DNA of 19,304 nt from an uncultured Traorella sp. (GTDB taxonomy: Bacteria > Bacillota_I > Bacilli_A > Erysipelotrichales > Erysipelotrichaceae), in NCBI GenBank assembly GCA_945919165.1, contig CAMEIZ010000014.1:1-19304 (forward strand). Direction: 5' to 3'. Shown in pieces: positions 1 through 7,142 of the stretch; within the stretch, counting starts at the first letter, position 1; the number at the start of each line of letters is the position of its first letter. Under the pieces are notes generated by a model. It was given only the letters and a program-made list of their open reading frames with translations. It searched no databases and was not told the origin of the DNA. The translations under genes were made by a program, and so were the position numbers.

Positions 1-2
1 GG

Positions 3-30
3 TTGAAAATTAATAAAAAAGATTTATAAT
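3..30 (+). promoter_or_regulatory. Promoter of the liv operon
   Basis: A TTGAAA -35 box (3-8) is separated by 16 bp from a perfect TATAAT -10 box (25-30). Transcription would start near 37, just before the AAAGGAG ribosome binding site at 45-51. This is a standard housekeeping sigma promoter. No convincing operator is seen, and upstream sequence lies outside the window. Confidence 0.75.
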
Positions 31-60
31 AAACTCAACAAATAAAAGGAGATTAAGAAT

Positions 61-1227
61 ATGGACTCGAAAAAACTATTGAAGGTTTTGACAGCAGGGG
101 CGTTGTCATTAGCCACTTTAACAGCCTGTTCAGGCGGTGGAACATCAGAAGGCGATACAGTAAAGATTGGTCTTCATTATGAATTGACTGGTACAGTAGC
201 GGATTATGGAAACGCTGAACTGAAAGGAAGTCAGCTGGCTATTAAACTGGCAAACGAAGATGGAAAACATCAGTTTACTTATGACTATGTCAAATATGAC
301 AATAAATCAGACGAAAATGAAGCTATTTCATTAGCAGCGAAGCTAGTTTCTGATGGTGTTGCAGGTGTTGTAGGACCTGCTACTTCTGGAGCAAGCTCAG
401 CAAGTTATCCTGTTTTGAATGATGCTCAAGTGGTGGTAGTTTCACCAAGTGCAACGGCAAATAATCAGACATTGGATCCTGATTCAAATGTTTATGAGTA
501 TGTTTATCGTATTTGCTTTGAAGACTCTTATCAGGGAGCTGCCATGGCACAGTTTGCCGCAGATACTCTGAAAGCAAAGAAAGCTGCCATTTATGGATCT
601 ATTTCCAGTGATTATGCGAAAGGATTAAATGCTGCTTTCACAGAACAGTTTACTAAACTTAGCGGTACGGTTGTGGCAAATGAATCCTATCAGGATGGTG
701 ATTCAGAATTCTCATCTGTATTGACATCACTGGCTTCAAAAGATTTCGATGTTTTATATATTCCAGGTTATTATAGTGAAGCAGGTTTAATTATTAAACA
801 AGCTAGAAGTTTAGGTATTGATTGTCCAATTATCGGTGCTGATGGATTTGATGCCGTAACATTAGCTGACTTAGCTGGTGCTGAAAACTTAAATAATGTT
901 TATTATACTACGGCTTATACAACAGTGAATGCAAGTGATAAATTACAGGCATTTATTGATGCATATAAAAAAGAATATAATGAAGAACCAGGCATGTTTG
1001 CTGCTTTAGCATTTGATGCAACAAACCTGTTGATTGATGCAATTGAAAAAGCTGGTTCAACAGATAAAGAAGCAATTAATAAGGCAGTTGCAGAAATGAG
1101 TTTCTCTGGTGTTACCGGTGAGTTCACATTTGATGCTACACACACTCCAATTAAATCAGTTTTGGTTGTTGAATTAAAAGATGGTGTTCAGACAGACGTA
1201 GTAACGGTAACACCTGACAAAGATTAA
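61..1227 (+). CDS. livJ: Branched-chain amino acid ABC transporter, substrate-binding lipoprotein
   Basis: This is the extracytoplasmic solute receptor of a Leu/Ile/Val importer. The 388-residue protein begins with a lipoprotein signal peptide: Lys residues at 4, 5 and 8, a hydrophobic stretch, and the lipobox L-T-A-C with the lipidated Cys at 23, followed by a Gly/Ser linker. The rest matches the type I periplasmic-binding fold of the LivJ/LivK family (Peripla_BP_6), with segments such as VKIGLHYELTG near residue 34 and VVGPATSGASS near 103. The ATG at 61 is chosen because AAAGGAG (45-51) lies 9 nt upstream and the signal peptide starts there. It is the first gene of the operon, before both permeases and both ATPases. 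The family role is well established; the exact ligand (Leu, Ile, Val or a related amide) is inferred from context. Confidence 0.93.
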   Translation: MDSKKLLKVLTAGALSLATLTACSGGGTSEGDTVKIGLHYELTGTVADYGNAELKGSQLAIKLANEDGKHQFTYDYVKYDNKSDENEAISLAAKLVSDGVAGVVGPATSGASSASYPVLNDAQVVVVSPSATANNQTLDPDSNVYEYVYRICFEDSYQGAAMAQFAADTLKAKKAAIYGSISSDYAKGLNAAFTEQFTKLSGTVVANESYQDGDSEFSSVLTSLASKDFDVLYIPGYYSEAGLIIKQARSLGIDCPIIGADGFDAVTLADLAGAENLNNVYYTTAYTTVNASDKLQAFIDAYKKEYNEEPGMFAALAFDATNLLIDAIEKAGSTDKEAINKAVAEMSFSGVTGEFTFDATHTPIKSVLVVELKDGVQTDVVTVTPDKD

Positions 1228-1251
1228 TTCAGTCAATTTAAATGATATGAA

Positions 1252-1281
1252 AAATAGGAGAAAGGATTCTTTCTCCTATTT
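1252..1281 (+). terminator. Intercistronic hairpin between livJ and livH
   Basis: A perfect 13-bp stem (1252-1264 with 1269-1281) closes a 4-nt loop. The sequence after it is TATTTCAC, not a long U tract, so it is at best a partial terminator. Its place between the binding-protein gene and the permease genes fits the common design in which such a stem limits readthrough or shields the 3' end of the upstream message, giving more binding protein than membrane components. The stem is seen directly; the role is inferred. Confidence 0.7.
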
Positions 1282-1305
1282 ATTTCACTAAATGGAGGTA
1301 AGATT

Positions 1306-2184
1306 ATGACTGTTTTTTTTCAACAACTCATCAATGGACTTTCACTTGGAAGTATTTATGCCTTAATAGCATTAGGTTATACAATGGTTTATGGTATTAT
1401 CAAACTGATTAACTTTGCTCATGGAGATATTTACATGCTTGGAGCCTATTTTGGATTTTTGGCTATTACATATCTTCATGTGGGTTTTATTCCGGCAATC
1501 TTGATTGCCATGGCAGGCAGTGCTCTAGTAGGTGTTGTAATAGAGAGAATTGCCTATAAACCTTTAAGAAATGCAACACGAATTGCTGCTTTGATTACCG
1601 CGATTGGAGTTTCCTATTTTCTGGAATCTGGAACTCAGAAGATAATGGGAACTACACCACGTTCATTTCCGCAGGTTTTGAATAATGAAGTATATATGAT
1701 AGCAGGACTTCGTATTACGACACACCAAATTGTAATTTTTGTTACAACTATTTTATTGATGATCTTATTACAATTTATTGTAAAGAGAACAAAGATCGGT
1801 CGTGCTATGCGCGCTGTTTCAACAGATGCCAATGCCGCTAGGTTGATGGGAATCAATGTTGATGCAACGATTTCATTTACGTTCGCAATCGGCAGTGCAT
1901 TAGCAGGAGCTGCCGGAGTTTTGGTTGGTATTTATTATAGCTCGATTAACCCTTTAATGGGAATGCTGCCTGGTGTAAAAGCATTTATTGCGGCCGTATT
2001 TGGCGGTATTGGAATTATTCCGGGTGCTATGTTTGGGGGCTTTTTTATAGGTATCTGTGAATCAATCGTTACCGGATATGGTGGATCGCTGTTTAAAGAT
2101 GCTGTAGTATATGTGATTTTAATTGTGATTCTTGTCATCAAGCCAGCAGGACTATTAGGCAAGAATGTGAAAGAGAAGGTTTAG
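1306..2184 (+). CDS. livH: Branched-chain amino acid ABC transporter permease LivH
   Basis: First of two membrane subunits forming the translocation channel for branched-chain amino acids. The 292-residue product has about eight hydrophobic segments and the LivH hallmark near the N-terminus: GLSLGSIYALIALGYTMVYG, then INFAHGD. The C-terminal part holds the cytoplasmic ATPase-contact region (RAMRAVSTDANAARLMGIN, about residues 166-184), followed by a Gly-rich segment with AAVFGGIGIIPGA. GGAGG (1294-1298) stands 7 nt before the ATG. livM follows after one base, so the two permeases are very likely translated together. Length is normal for the family. Confidence 0.93.
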   Translation: MTVFFQQLINGLSLGSIYALIALGYTMVYGIIKLINFAHGDIYMLGAYFGFLAITYLHVGFIPAILIAMAGSALVGVVIERIAYKPLRNATRIAALITAIGVSYFLESGTQKIMGTTPRSFPQVLNNEVYMIAGLRITTHQIVIFVTTILLMILLQFIVKRTKIGRAMRAVSTDANAARLMGINVDATISFTFAIGSALAGAAGVLVGIYYSSINPLMGMLPGVKAFIAAVFGGIGIIPGAMFGGFFIGICESIVTGYGGSLFKDAVVYVILIVILVIKPAGLLGKNVKEKV

Positions 2185-2185
2185 T

Positions 2186-3145
2186 ATGAAAAAGCTATTC
2201 AATCGGAATAATCTTTGTTGGCTGATTTTATGCTTTGGAAGCTATTTTGTTTTGATGGGACTGATGAGTGCTGGTATTATCAATCCTGTATATCAAACGG
2301 TAATTCAGACAATTATTGTAAACATTATTCTAGCTGTATCTCTAAATCTAATTATTGGCATTTGCGGACAGTTTTCTCTGGGACATGCAGGCTTTATGTG
2401 TGTTGGAGCTTATTGTGCAGGTATTATGATCAAGCAGATAGGTGGTATTGAAGGATTTGTAATTGGTATATTAATCGGTATGGTTCTCAATGCACTTATT
2501 GCATTAGTGGTTGCGATTCCAACACTGCGATTAAAAGGAGATTATCTTGCCATTGCTACTTTAGGTTTTGGAGAAATCATTCGAATCATCGTATTAAACA
2601 TGGAAATTACCAATGGGGCAGCAGGACTGGTACTTCCTAGAGTGGTAAACTTTACCATGATGTATTTTATGATGGCACTTGCTATCCTGATTATAGTGAA
2701 TTTTGGCAGAAGTGCTGCCGGAAGAGCATGTATTTCAATCCGTGAAGATGAGATTGCATCTGAAGCCATGGGAATTAATACAACCAAGTATAAAATTCTT
2801 GCTTTTATCATTGGAGCAGTCATTGCTTCTTGGGCTGGCGCACTTTATGCTGGAAATTTCTATATTATTAAGCCGGGAATGTTTACGTTCAACAAATCCA
2901 TTGATATTTTAGTTATTGTTGTATTTGGCGGAATGGGCAGTATTACGGGAAGTGTCATTGCGGCTATTGTACTTGGTTTAATCAATACTTTCCTGCAAAA
3001 CTTTGCCGGTATTCGTATGATCGTTTATGCTTTAGCGCTGATTCTTATTATGATTTTTAGACCAAGCGGTCTTTTGGGAACAAAAGAATTTACTTTTTCA
3101 TCGCTTTTTGAAAAGCTGAAAAAGAAAAAGGGGGCTAAATCATGA
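2186..3145 (+). CDS. livM: Branched-chain amino acid ABC transporter permease LivM
   Basis: Second membrane subunit of the importer, partner of LivH. The 319-residue protein has about eight to nine hydrophobic segments and the family signature IIGICGQFSLGHAGFMCVGA (residues 56-75), followed by PTLRLKGDYLAIATLGFGEI. The ATPase-coupling loop shows SIREDEIASEAMGIN and the end contains IFRPSGLLG, both typical of LivM. It has no long N-terminal extension of the E. coli type. The start lies one base after the livH stop with GAGAAGG just upstream. The last four bases overlap the start of livG (ATGA), indicating translational coupling. Confidence 0.93.
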   Translation: MKKLFNRNNLCWLILCFGSYFVLMGLMSAGIINPVYQTVIQTIIVNIILAVSLNLIIGICGQFSLGHAGFMCVGAYCAGIMIKQIGGIEGFVIGILIGMVLNALIALVVAIPTLRLKGDYLAIATLGFGEIIRIIVLNMEITNGAAGLVLPRVVNFTMMYFMMALAILIIVNFGRSAAGRACISIREDEIASEAMGINTTKYKILAFIIGAVIASWAGALYAGNFYIIKPGMFTFNKSIDILVIVVFGGMGSITGSVIAAIVLGLINTFLQNFAGIRMIVYALALILIMIFRPSGLLGTKEFTFSSLFEKLKKKKGAKS

Positions 3146-3918
3146 GTGTATTAAAAGTAAGTGATCTTACAAGAAACTTTGGTGGTCTTTGTGCCGTTAA
3201 TCATGTTAATATGGAAATTCATGAACAAGAGCTGATTGGTTTAATTGGTCCTAACGGTGCCGGGAAAACAACGCTTTTTAACCTGCTGACAGGAGTTTAT
3301 GAACCAAGCTCAGGAACTATAGAATTAAATGTTGATGGAAAAATGAAAAGTATTGGCGGATTAAAACCTTATGTGATTACTTCATTAGGCTTGGCACGAA
3401 CTTTTCAGAATATTCGTTTATTTAAAAATTTGACAGTTTTAGATAATGTTAAAATTGCCATGCATAAAAATATTCGCTATGGTGCACTATCAGGTATTCT
3501 TCGCTTACCAAAGTATTATGCTGAAGAAGAAAGAGTTGAAAAAGAGTCTTTGGAGCTGTTGAAAATCGTTCATCTTGATCATAAAAAGAATGAACTAGCA
3601 AAAAATATGCCTTATGGAGAACAACGTCGTTTAGAGATTGCTCGTGCTTTGGCAACACAGCCTAAAATTCTGTTTTTGGATGAACCGGCTGCCGGGATGA
3701 ATCCTCAGGAAACCAGTGAATTGACTTCCCTGATTCATGAAATAAAAGAAAAATATAAAATCACGATTATTTTAATTGAACACGATATGTCGCTTGTCAT
3801 GAATATCTGTGAAAGAATTTATGTATTGGATTATGGAAAATGCATTGCAAATGGAACACCTGAAGAAATAAAGAATCATCCTCGCGTAATTGAGGCTTAT
3901 CTGGGGGAGGAAATCTAA
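3142..3918 (+). CDS. livG: Branched-chain amino acid ABC transporter ATPase LivG
   Basis: One of the two cytoplasmic ATPases that power the importer. In 258 residues it shows Walker A GPNGAGKT (36-43), Walker B ILFLDE (176-181) and the switch histidine in LIEHD (H214). The ABC signature position reads MPYGEQRRLEIARAL in place of LSGGQ; this YGxQRRLEIARAL form is characteristic of LivG subunits, so it is not a defect. The start overlaps the livM stop by four bases and AAAAAGGGGG precedes it. The stop shares one base with the livF start. Confidence 0.94.
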   Translation: MSVLKVSDLTRNFGGLCAVNHVNMEIHEQELIGLIGPNGAGKTTLFNLLTGVYEPSSGTIELNVDGKMKSIGGLKPYVITSLGLARTFQNIRLFKNLTVLDNVKIAMHKNIRYGALSGILRLPKYYAEEERVEKESLELLKIVHLDHKKNELAKNMPYGEQRRLEIARALATQPKILFLDEPAAGMNPQETSELTSLIHEIKEKYKITIILIEHDMSLVMNICERIYVLDYGKCIANGTPEEIKNHPRVIEAYLGEEI

Positions 3919-4622
3919 TGCTTGAAATAAAAGATTTAAATGTGCATTATGGTGTGATTCATGCCTTAAAAGATGTTTCTTTAGTTGTTAATGAAAAAGA
4001 AATCGTATCTCTTATTGGAGCCAATGGAGCAGGTAAGACAACTTTGCTTCATACAATCAGCGGTATTTTAAAGGCTACCAGTGGTGAAATATTATTTGAA
4101 GGAGCTGATTTGACAAAAACCAAATCAAAAAATATCGTCTTAAAGGGAACTACACAGGTTCCTGAAGGTCGAAGAATATTTCCTGGACTAAGCGTTTATG
4201 AGAACTTATTGATGGGGGCTTATTTAAGGAAAGATAAGGCAGAAATCAAAAAGGATTTAGAAAAAGTCTATGAACGCTTTCCTATTTTAAAAGAAAGAAG
4301 CTCACAGGACGCATCAACGCTTTCAGGCGGTGAGCAGCAGATGCTGGCTATGGGAAGAGCACTGATGGCAAAACCAAAGATTTTGCTGTTAGATGAGCCT
4401 AGTATGGGATTGGCACCGATCCTAGTTAAAGAAATCTTTAAAATCATTGAAGATATTCATAAGCAGGGAACAACAGTATTATTGGTTGAACAAAATGCAA
4501 GAATGGCACTTTCTATCGCAGATCGGGCGTATGTGCTGGAAAACGGAAAAATTGTATTGAGTGGTACAGGAAAAGAATTAAGTGAATCAGAAGAAATTCA
4601 AAAAGCTTACCTGGGAGGATAA
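3918..4622 (+). CDS. livF: Branched-chain amino acid ABC transporter ATPase LivF
   Basis: Second ATPase of the importer, acting as a heterodimer with LivG. The 234-residue protein has Walker A GANGAGKT (34-41), a canonical signature LSGGEQQMLAMGRAL (from 135) and Walker B ILLLDEP (155-161). The segment VPEGRRIFPGLSVYENLLMG is typical of LivF. Start and stop overlap with livG in TAATG, and GGGGAGG lies just upstream of the ATG, so translation is coupled. Length is normal. Confidence 0.94.
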   Translation: MLEIKDLNVHYGVIHALKDVSLVVNEKEIVSLIGANGAGKTTLLHTISGILKATSGEILFEGADLTKTKSKNIVLKGTTQVPEGRRIFPGLSVYENLLMGAYLRKDKAEIKKDLEKVYERFPILKERSSQDASTLSGGEQQMLAMGRALMAKPKILLLDEPSMGLAPILVKEIFKIIEDIHKQGTTVLLVEQNARMALSIADRAYVLENGKIVLSGTGKELSESEEIQKAYLGG

Positions 4623-4625
4623 ACT

Positions 4626-5273
4626 ATGTACGTAAAAAATGAAATGACAAAAAATCCTATTACGATTGATGCAAACGATGTGATTTCGAAAGCTGCAGAT
4701 ATTATGAGTGAAAAAAACCTGCATCGTCTTCCGGTAATGGAAAATGGAAAACTGGTGGGACTGGTAACCAAAGGATTGATTACTTCAAAAGGAGTAGGCG
4801 GTGCTACAAGCCTGAGTGTTTTTGAACTGAATTATCTTTTAAATCGTACCAGTGTGAAAACAGTGATGATTAAGTTGAAAGATCTGGTGACGATTTCTTC
4901 AGATAAATTACTTGAAGATGCTGCAGATTTGATGTTGGCACATGACATTGGCTGTCTTCCGGTTGTTGATGATGGAGTATTGGTTGGAATTTTAACACAA
5001 AATGATCTATTTAAAGCTTTCTTAGATATTTTAGGATATAATCGCAAAGGAAGTCGAATTGATGTTCGTGTTCCTGATACATTAGGAATTCTTGGTGAAG
5101 TCAGTAAGGTATTTGTTGCCAATAATGCCAATATCACCAACTTTACAGTATATCGAAACAATGACGATACCACTGCAGATCTCATTTTGAGAAGTGATGT
5201 TATTGATACAGAAGATCTTGAAAAAGATCTCAATGAAAATGGATTTAAGGTCAACAGCATTATGAAAAGATAA
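4626..5273 (+). CDS. CBS-CBS-ACT domain protein (AcuB family) at the end of the liv operon
   Basis: A soluble 215-residue regulatory protein. Residues 4-55 and 78-132 are paired CBS domains, seen from the repeated pattern of LHRLPVMENGKLVGLVT and IGCLPVVDDGVLVGILT; CBS pairs usually bind adenine nucleotides. Residues 143-213 look like an ACT domain (IDVRVPDTLGILGEVSKVF, then ITNFTVYR), a fold that often binds amino acids. The start lies three bases after the livF stop with GGGAGG upstream, so it is co-expressed with the transporter. The same arrangement, an AcuB-like gene after livF, occurs in streptococci. The AcuB name comes from Bacillus acetoin use, but nothing here points to acetoin. A role sensing intracellular branched-chain amino acids or adenylates and modulating transport is inferred. 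Confidence 0.85.
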   Translation: MYVKNEMTKNPITIDANDVISKAADIMSEKNLHRLPVMENGKLVGLVTKGLITSKGVGGATSLSVFELNYLLNRTSVKTVMIKLKDLVTISSDKLLEDAADLMLAHDIGCLPVVDDGVLVGILTQNDLFKAFLDILGYNRKGSRIDVRVPDTLGILGEVSKVFVANNANITNFTVYRNNDDTTADLILRSDVIDTEDLEKDLNENGFKVNSIMKR

Positions 5274-5298
5274 GCAAAGGCGAAATTCCTTTGCTTTT
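5272..5298 (+). terminator. Terminator of the liv operon
   Basis: A 9-bp stem AAGCAAAGG / CCTTTGCTT (5272-5280 with 5288-5296) encloses a 7-nt loop and is followed by TTAATAAG. The stem begins inside the stop codon of the CBS-ACT gene. The U tract is short, so termination may be incomplete. Confidence 0.7.
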
Positions 5299-5368
5299 AA
5301 TAAGTTTCATCTTTTTGTGACATGTTTTTTCGGTTTTGACATATATGATAAATCCAAAGGATAAATGT

Positions 5369-5548
5369 ATGAAAAAACGACTTGGTATGATACTATGTAT
5401 CAGCGGAATCTTCTTATTAATTCGCTCATCCATTGATACAAAACAGATGACTCAACTTATCAATATGCTGGCTGTTCAATACTGGCCGCTTGCTTTAATT
5501 ATGCTTGGAGTAAGTATGATGAATGGCAGAAAAACAAGGAAGAAATAA
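5369..5548 (+). CDS. Small two-helix membrane protein of unknown function
   Basis: A 59-residue hydrophobic protein starting MKKRLGMILC, with two predicted membrane segments (about residues 4-19 and 31-46) and a very basic tail (GRKTRKK). The second segment contains YWPLALIMLG, resembling the WPLxLIxLG motif in the N-terminal membrane part of LiaF-like stress-sensor proteins, but the resemblance is short. The ATG at 5369 is preferred because AAAGGA (5356-5361) lies 7 nt before it. The reading frame also opens at a TTG at 5336 (70 residues), but that TTG has no ribosome binding site. It sits alone between the liv terminator and the enolase promoter. Existence as a gene is likely; function is not recognised. 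Confidence 0.6.
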   Translation: MKKRLGMILCISGIFLLIRSSIDTKQMTQLINMLAVQYWPLALIMLGVSMMNGRKTRKK

Positions 5549-5558
5549 GAATTAAACC

Positions 5559-5587
5559 TTTATTTTGAATAGGGGTTGTGGTATACT
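5559..5587 (+). promoter_or_regulatory. Probable promoter of enolase
   Basis: An extended -10 element, TG-G-TATACT (5579-5587), lies about 17 bp after a weak -35 (TTTATT, 5559-5564). Transcription would start near 5594, leaving a leader of about 28 nt with AAGGAGG at 5606-5612. A second AT-rich hexamer, TAAAAT (5595-5600), lacks a suitably spaced -35. Confidence 0.5.
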
Positions 5588-5621
5588 TGTTGTGTAAAAT
5601 TTAACAAGGAGGAAAATTTAC

Positions 5622-6920
5622 ATGCCTATTATTATTGATGTATATGCACGCGAAGTAATTGATTCACGTGGAAACCCTACTGTTGAAGTAGAAGTTACAA
5701 CTGATTCTGGTGCGTTTGGCCGCGCTATGGTACCATCAGGTGCTTCAACTGGAGAAAGAGAAGCTCTTGAATTACGTGACGGTGACAAGACTCGTTTCTT
5801 AGGAAAAGGAGTTTTAAAAGCTGTTTCTAACGTAAATGATATTCTTGCAGAAGAAATTATCGGTATGGATGTTACTGATCAGGTAGCTATCGATAACCGT
5901 TTGATCGAATTAGATGGAACAAAAGACAAGTCTAAATATGGAGCTAACGCATTATTAGGTATTTCAATGGCTTGTGCACATGCAGCTGCTGATTACTATG
6001 GAATGCCTTTATACAGATATTTGGGCGGATTCAACGGTAAGACTTTACCAGTTCCTATGATGAACGTATTAAACGGTGGAAGCCATGCAGATTCAACGGT
6101 TGACTTCCAGGAATACATGATCATGCCAGTTGGTGCAAAATCAATCAACGAAGCATTGAGAATGGGTGCTGAAACATTCCACAATCTGCGTAAAGTATTA
6201 AAAGGAAAAGGATACAACACAAACGTTGGTGACGAAGGTGGATTTGCTCCTAGCTGCCGTGAAGGTAATGAAGAACCTCTTGAATTGATTGTTGAAGCTA
6301 TCAAAGCTGCTGGATATGTTCCAGGTGAAGACATCTGCATCGCAATGGACGTTGCTGCAAGTGAATTCTACAACCCAGAAACAAAACAGTATGATTTAGC
6401 TAAATCAGGACAGGGAACTAAGACAACTGATGAAATGATCGATATGTTTGCAGAATGGGTAGAAAAATATCCAATCGTATCTATCGAAGATGGTCTTGGA
6501 GAAAGAGACTGGGATGGATGGAAGAAACTGACTGATCGCATTGGTGACAAAGTTCAGCTGGTTGGAGATGACTTATTCGTTACAAATCCTGCTATCCTGA
6601 AGGAAGGTATTGAAAAACATATCGCTAATGCAATTCTGATCAAAGTAAATCAGATTGGTACATTAACTGAAACATTTGATGCTATGCAGATGGCTAAAGA
6701 AGCTGGATATACAGCTGTTGTTTCTCACCGTTCAGGAGAAACTGAAGATACAACAATTGCACACATCGCTGTTGCATTTAACGCAGGACAGATCAAGACT
6801 GGATCTATGTCAAGAACTGACCGTATCGCTAAATACAATGAATTGATCAGAATCGCTGATGAATTAGGTGACAGTGCTAAATTCTTAGGAAAGAGCGCTT
6901 TCTACAACATCAATAAATAG
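5622..6920 (+). CDS. eno: Enolase (phosphopyruvate hydratase)
   Basis: Cytoplasmic glycolytic enzyme that converts 2-phosphoglycerate to phosphoenolpyruvate with Mg2+. The 432-residue length is normal. Expected landmarks are present: NGGSHAD (H155), E164, the DEGG loop (E205), metal ligands D243, E289 and D316, catalytic K341 in LIKVNQIG, the substrate loop SHRSGE (369-373) and K392 in GQIKTGS. AAGGAGG lies 9 nt before the ATG. The codon use is regular and more GC-rich at third positions than the neighbours (frequent AAC, ATC, GGT), as expected for a highly expressed gene. It has its own promoter and terminator, so it is probably monocistronic rather than part of a larger glycolytic operon. 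Confidence 0.97.
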   Translation: MPIIIDVYAREVIDSRGNPTVEVEVTTDSGAFGRAMVPSGASTGEREALELRDGDKTRFLGKGVLKAVSNVNDILAEEIIGMDVTDQVAIDNRLIELDGTKDKSKYGANALLGISMACAHAAADYYGMPLYRYLGGFNGKTLPVPMMNVLNGGSHADSTVDFQEYMIMPVGAKSINEALRMGAETFHNLRKVLKGKGYNTNVGDEGGFAPSCREGNEEPLELIVEAIKAAGYVPGEDICIAMDVAASEFYNPETKQYDLAKSGQGTKTTDEMIDMFAEWVEKYPIVSIEDGLGERDWDGWKKLTDRIGDKVQLVGDDLFVTNPAILKEGIEKHIANAILIKVNQIGTLTETFDAMQMAKEAGYTAVVSHRSGETEDTTIAHIAVAFNAGQIKTGSMSRTDRIAKYNELIRIADELGDSAKFLGKSAFYNINK

Positions 6921-6930
6921 TTGAATATTA

Positions 6931-6958
6931 AGGCATAACTTCGGTTATGTCTTTTTTT
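6931..6958 (+). terminator. Rho-independent terminator of eno
   Basis: A 9-bp stem with one G-U pair (6931-6939 with 6944-6952) closes a stable TTCG tetraloop (6940-6943) and runs into seven T residues. This is a textbook intrinsic terminator. Confidence 0.92.
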
Positions 6959-6980
6959 AGTGTAGAAGTCAATAAACATA

Positions 6981-6998
6981 GAGGATCTTGAGGATCTT
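6981..6998 (+). repeat. Short tandem repeat GAGGATCTT x2
   Basis: Two perfect adjacent copies of the 9-mer GAGGATCTT lie in the 222-bp gap between eno and the SWIM gene. Function is unknown and chance is possible. The rest of this gap holds only the eno terminator and the next promoter. Confidence 0.6.
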
Positions 6999-7090
6999 CT
7001 TTTCATTTTCAATCATGTTCAAGTTACTGATTTATAAAAATGGTAAAAGATGAGTAACAACAAATGAAAAATATATTTTTATAGATTTAA

Positions 7091-7118
7091 TTGTCCATGG
7101 GTAAGATTATGCTATAAT
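7091..7118 (+). promoter_or_regulatory. Promoter of the SWIM-SNF2 operon
   Basis: TTGTCC (7091-7096), a 16-bp spacer, then a consensus TATAAT (7113-7118) preceded by an extended TGC. Transcription would start near 7125, just before the AGAGG binding site (7133-7137) of the SWIM gene. Confidence 0.75.
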
Positions 7119-7142
7119 TATAAAATAAGAATAGAGGTAAAT

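Noticed and set aside
1..60. CodY-type operator or T-box leader before livJ
   Set aside because: Only a GAAAATT half-site is visible and the leader is too short for a T-box, so no regulator can be supported.
4832..5260. 142-residue minus-strand open frame opposite the CBS-ACT gene
   Set aside because: It is a shadow of a well-supported gene, has no recognisable domain and no binding site. Other minus-strand frames were dropped for the same reason.
5336..5368. TTG start for the small membrane protein
   Set aside because: No ribosome binding site precedes it, while ATG 5369 has AAAGGA at proper distance. The TTGACA at 5336-5341 was also considered as a -35 box but has no matching -10.
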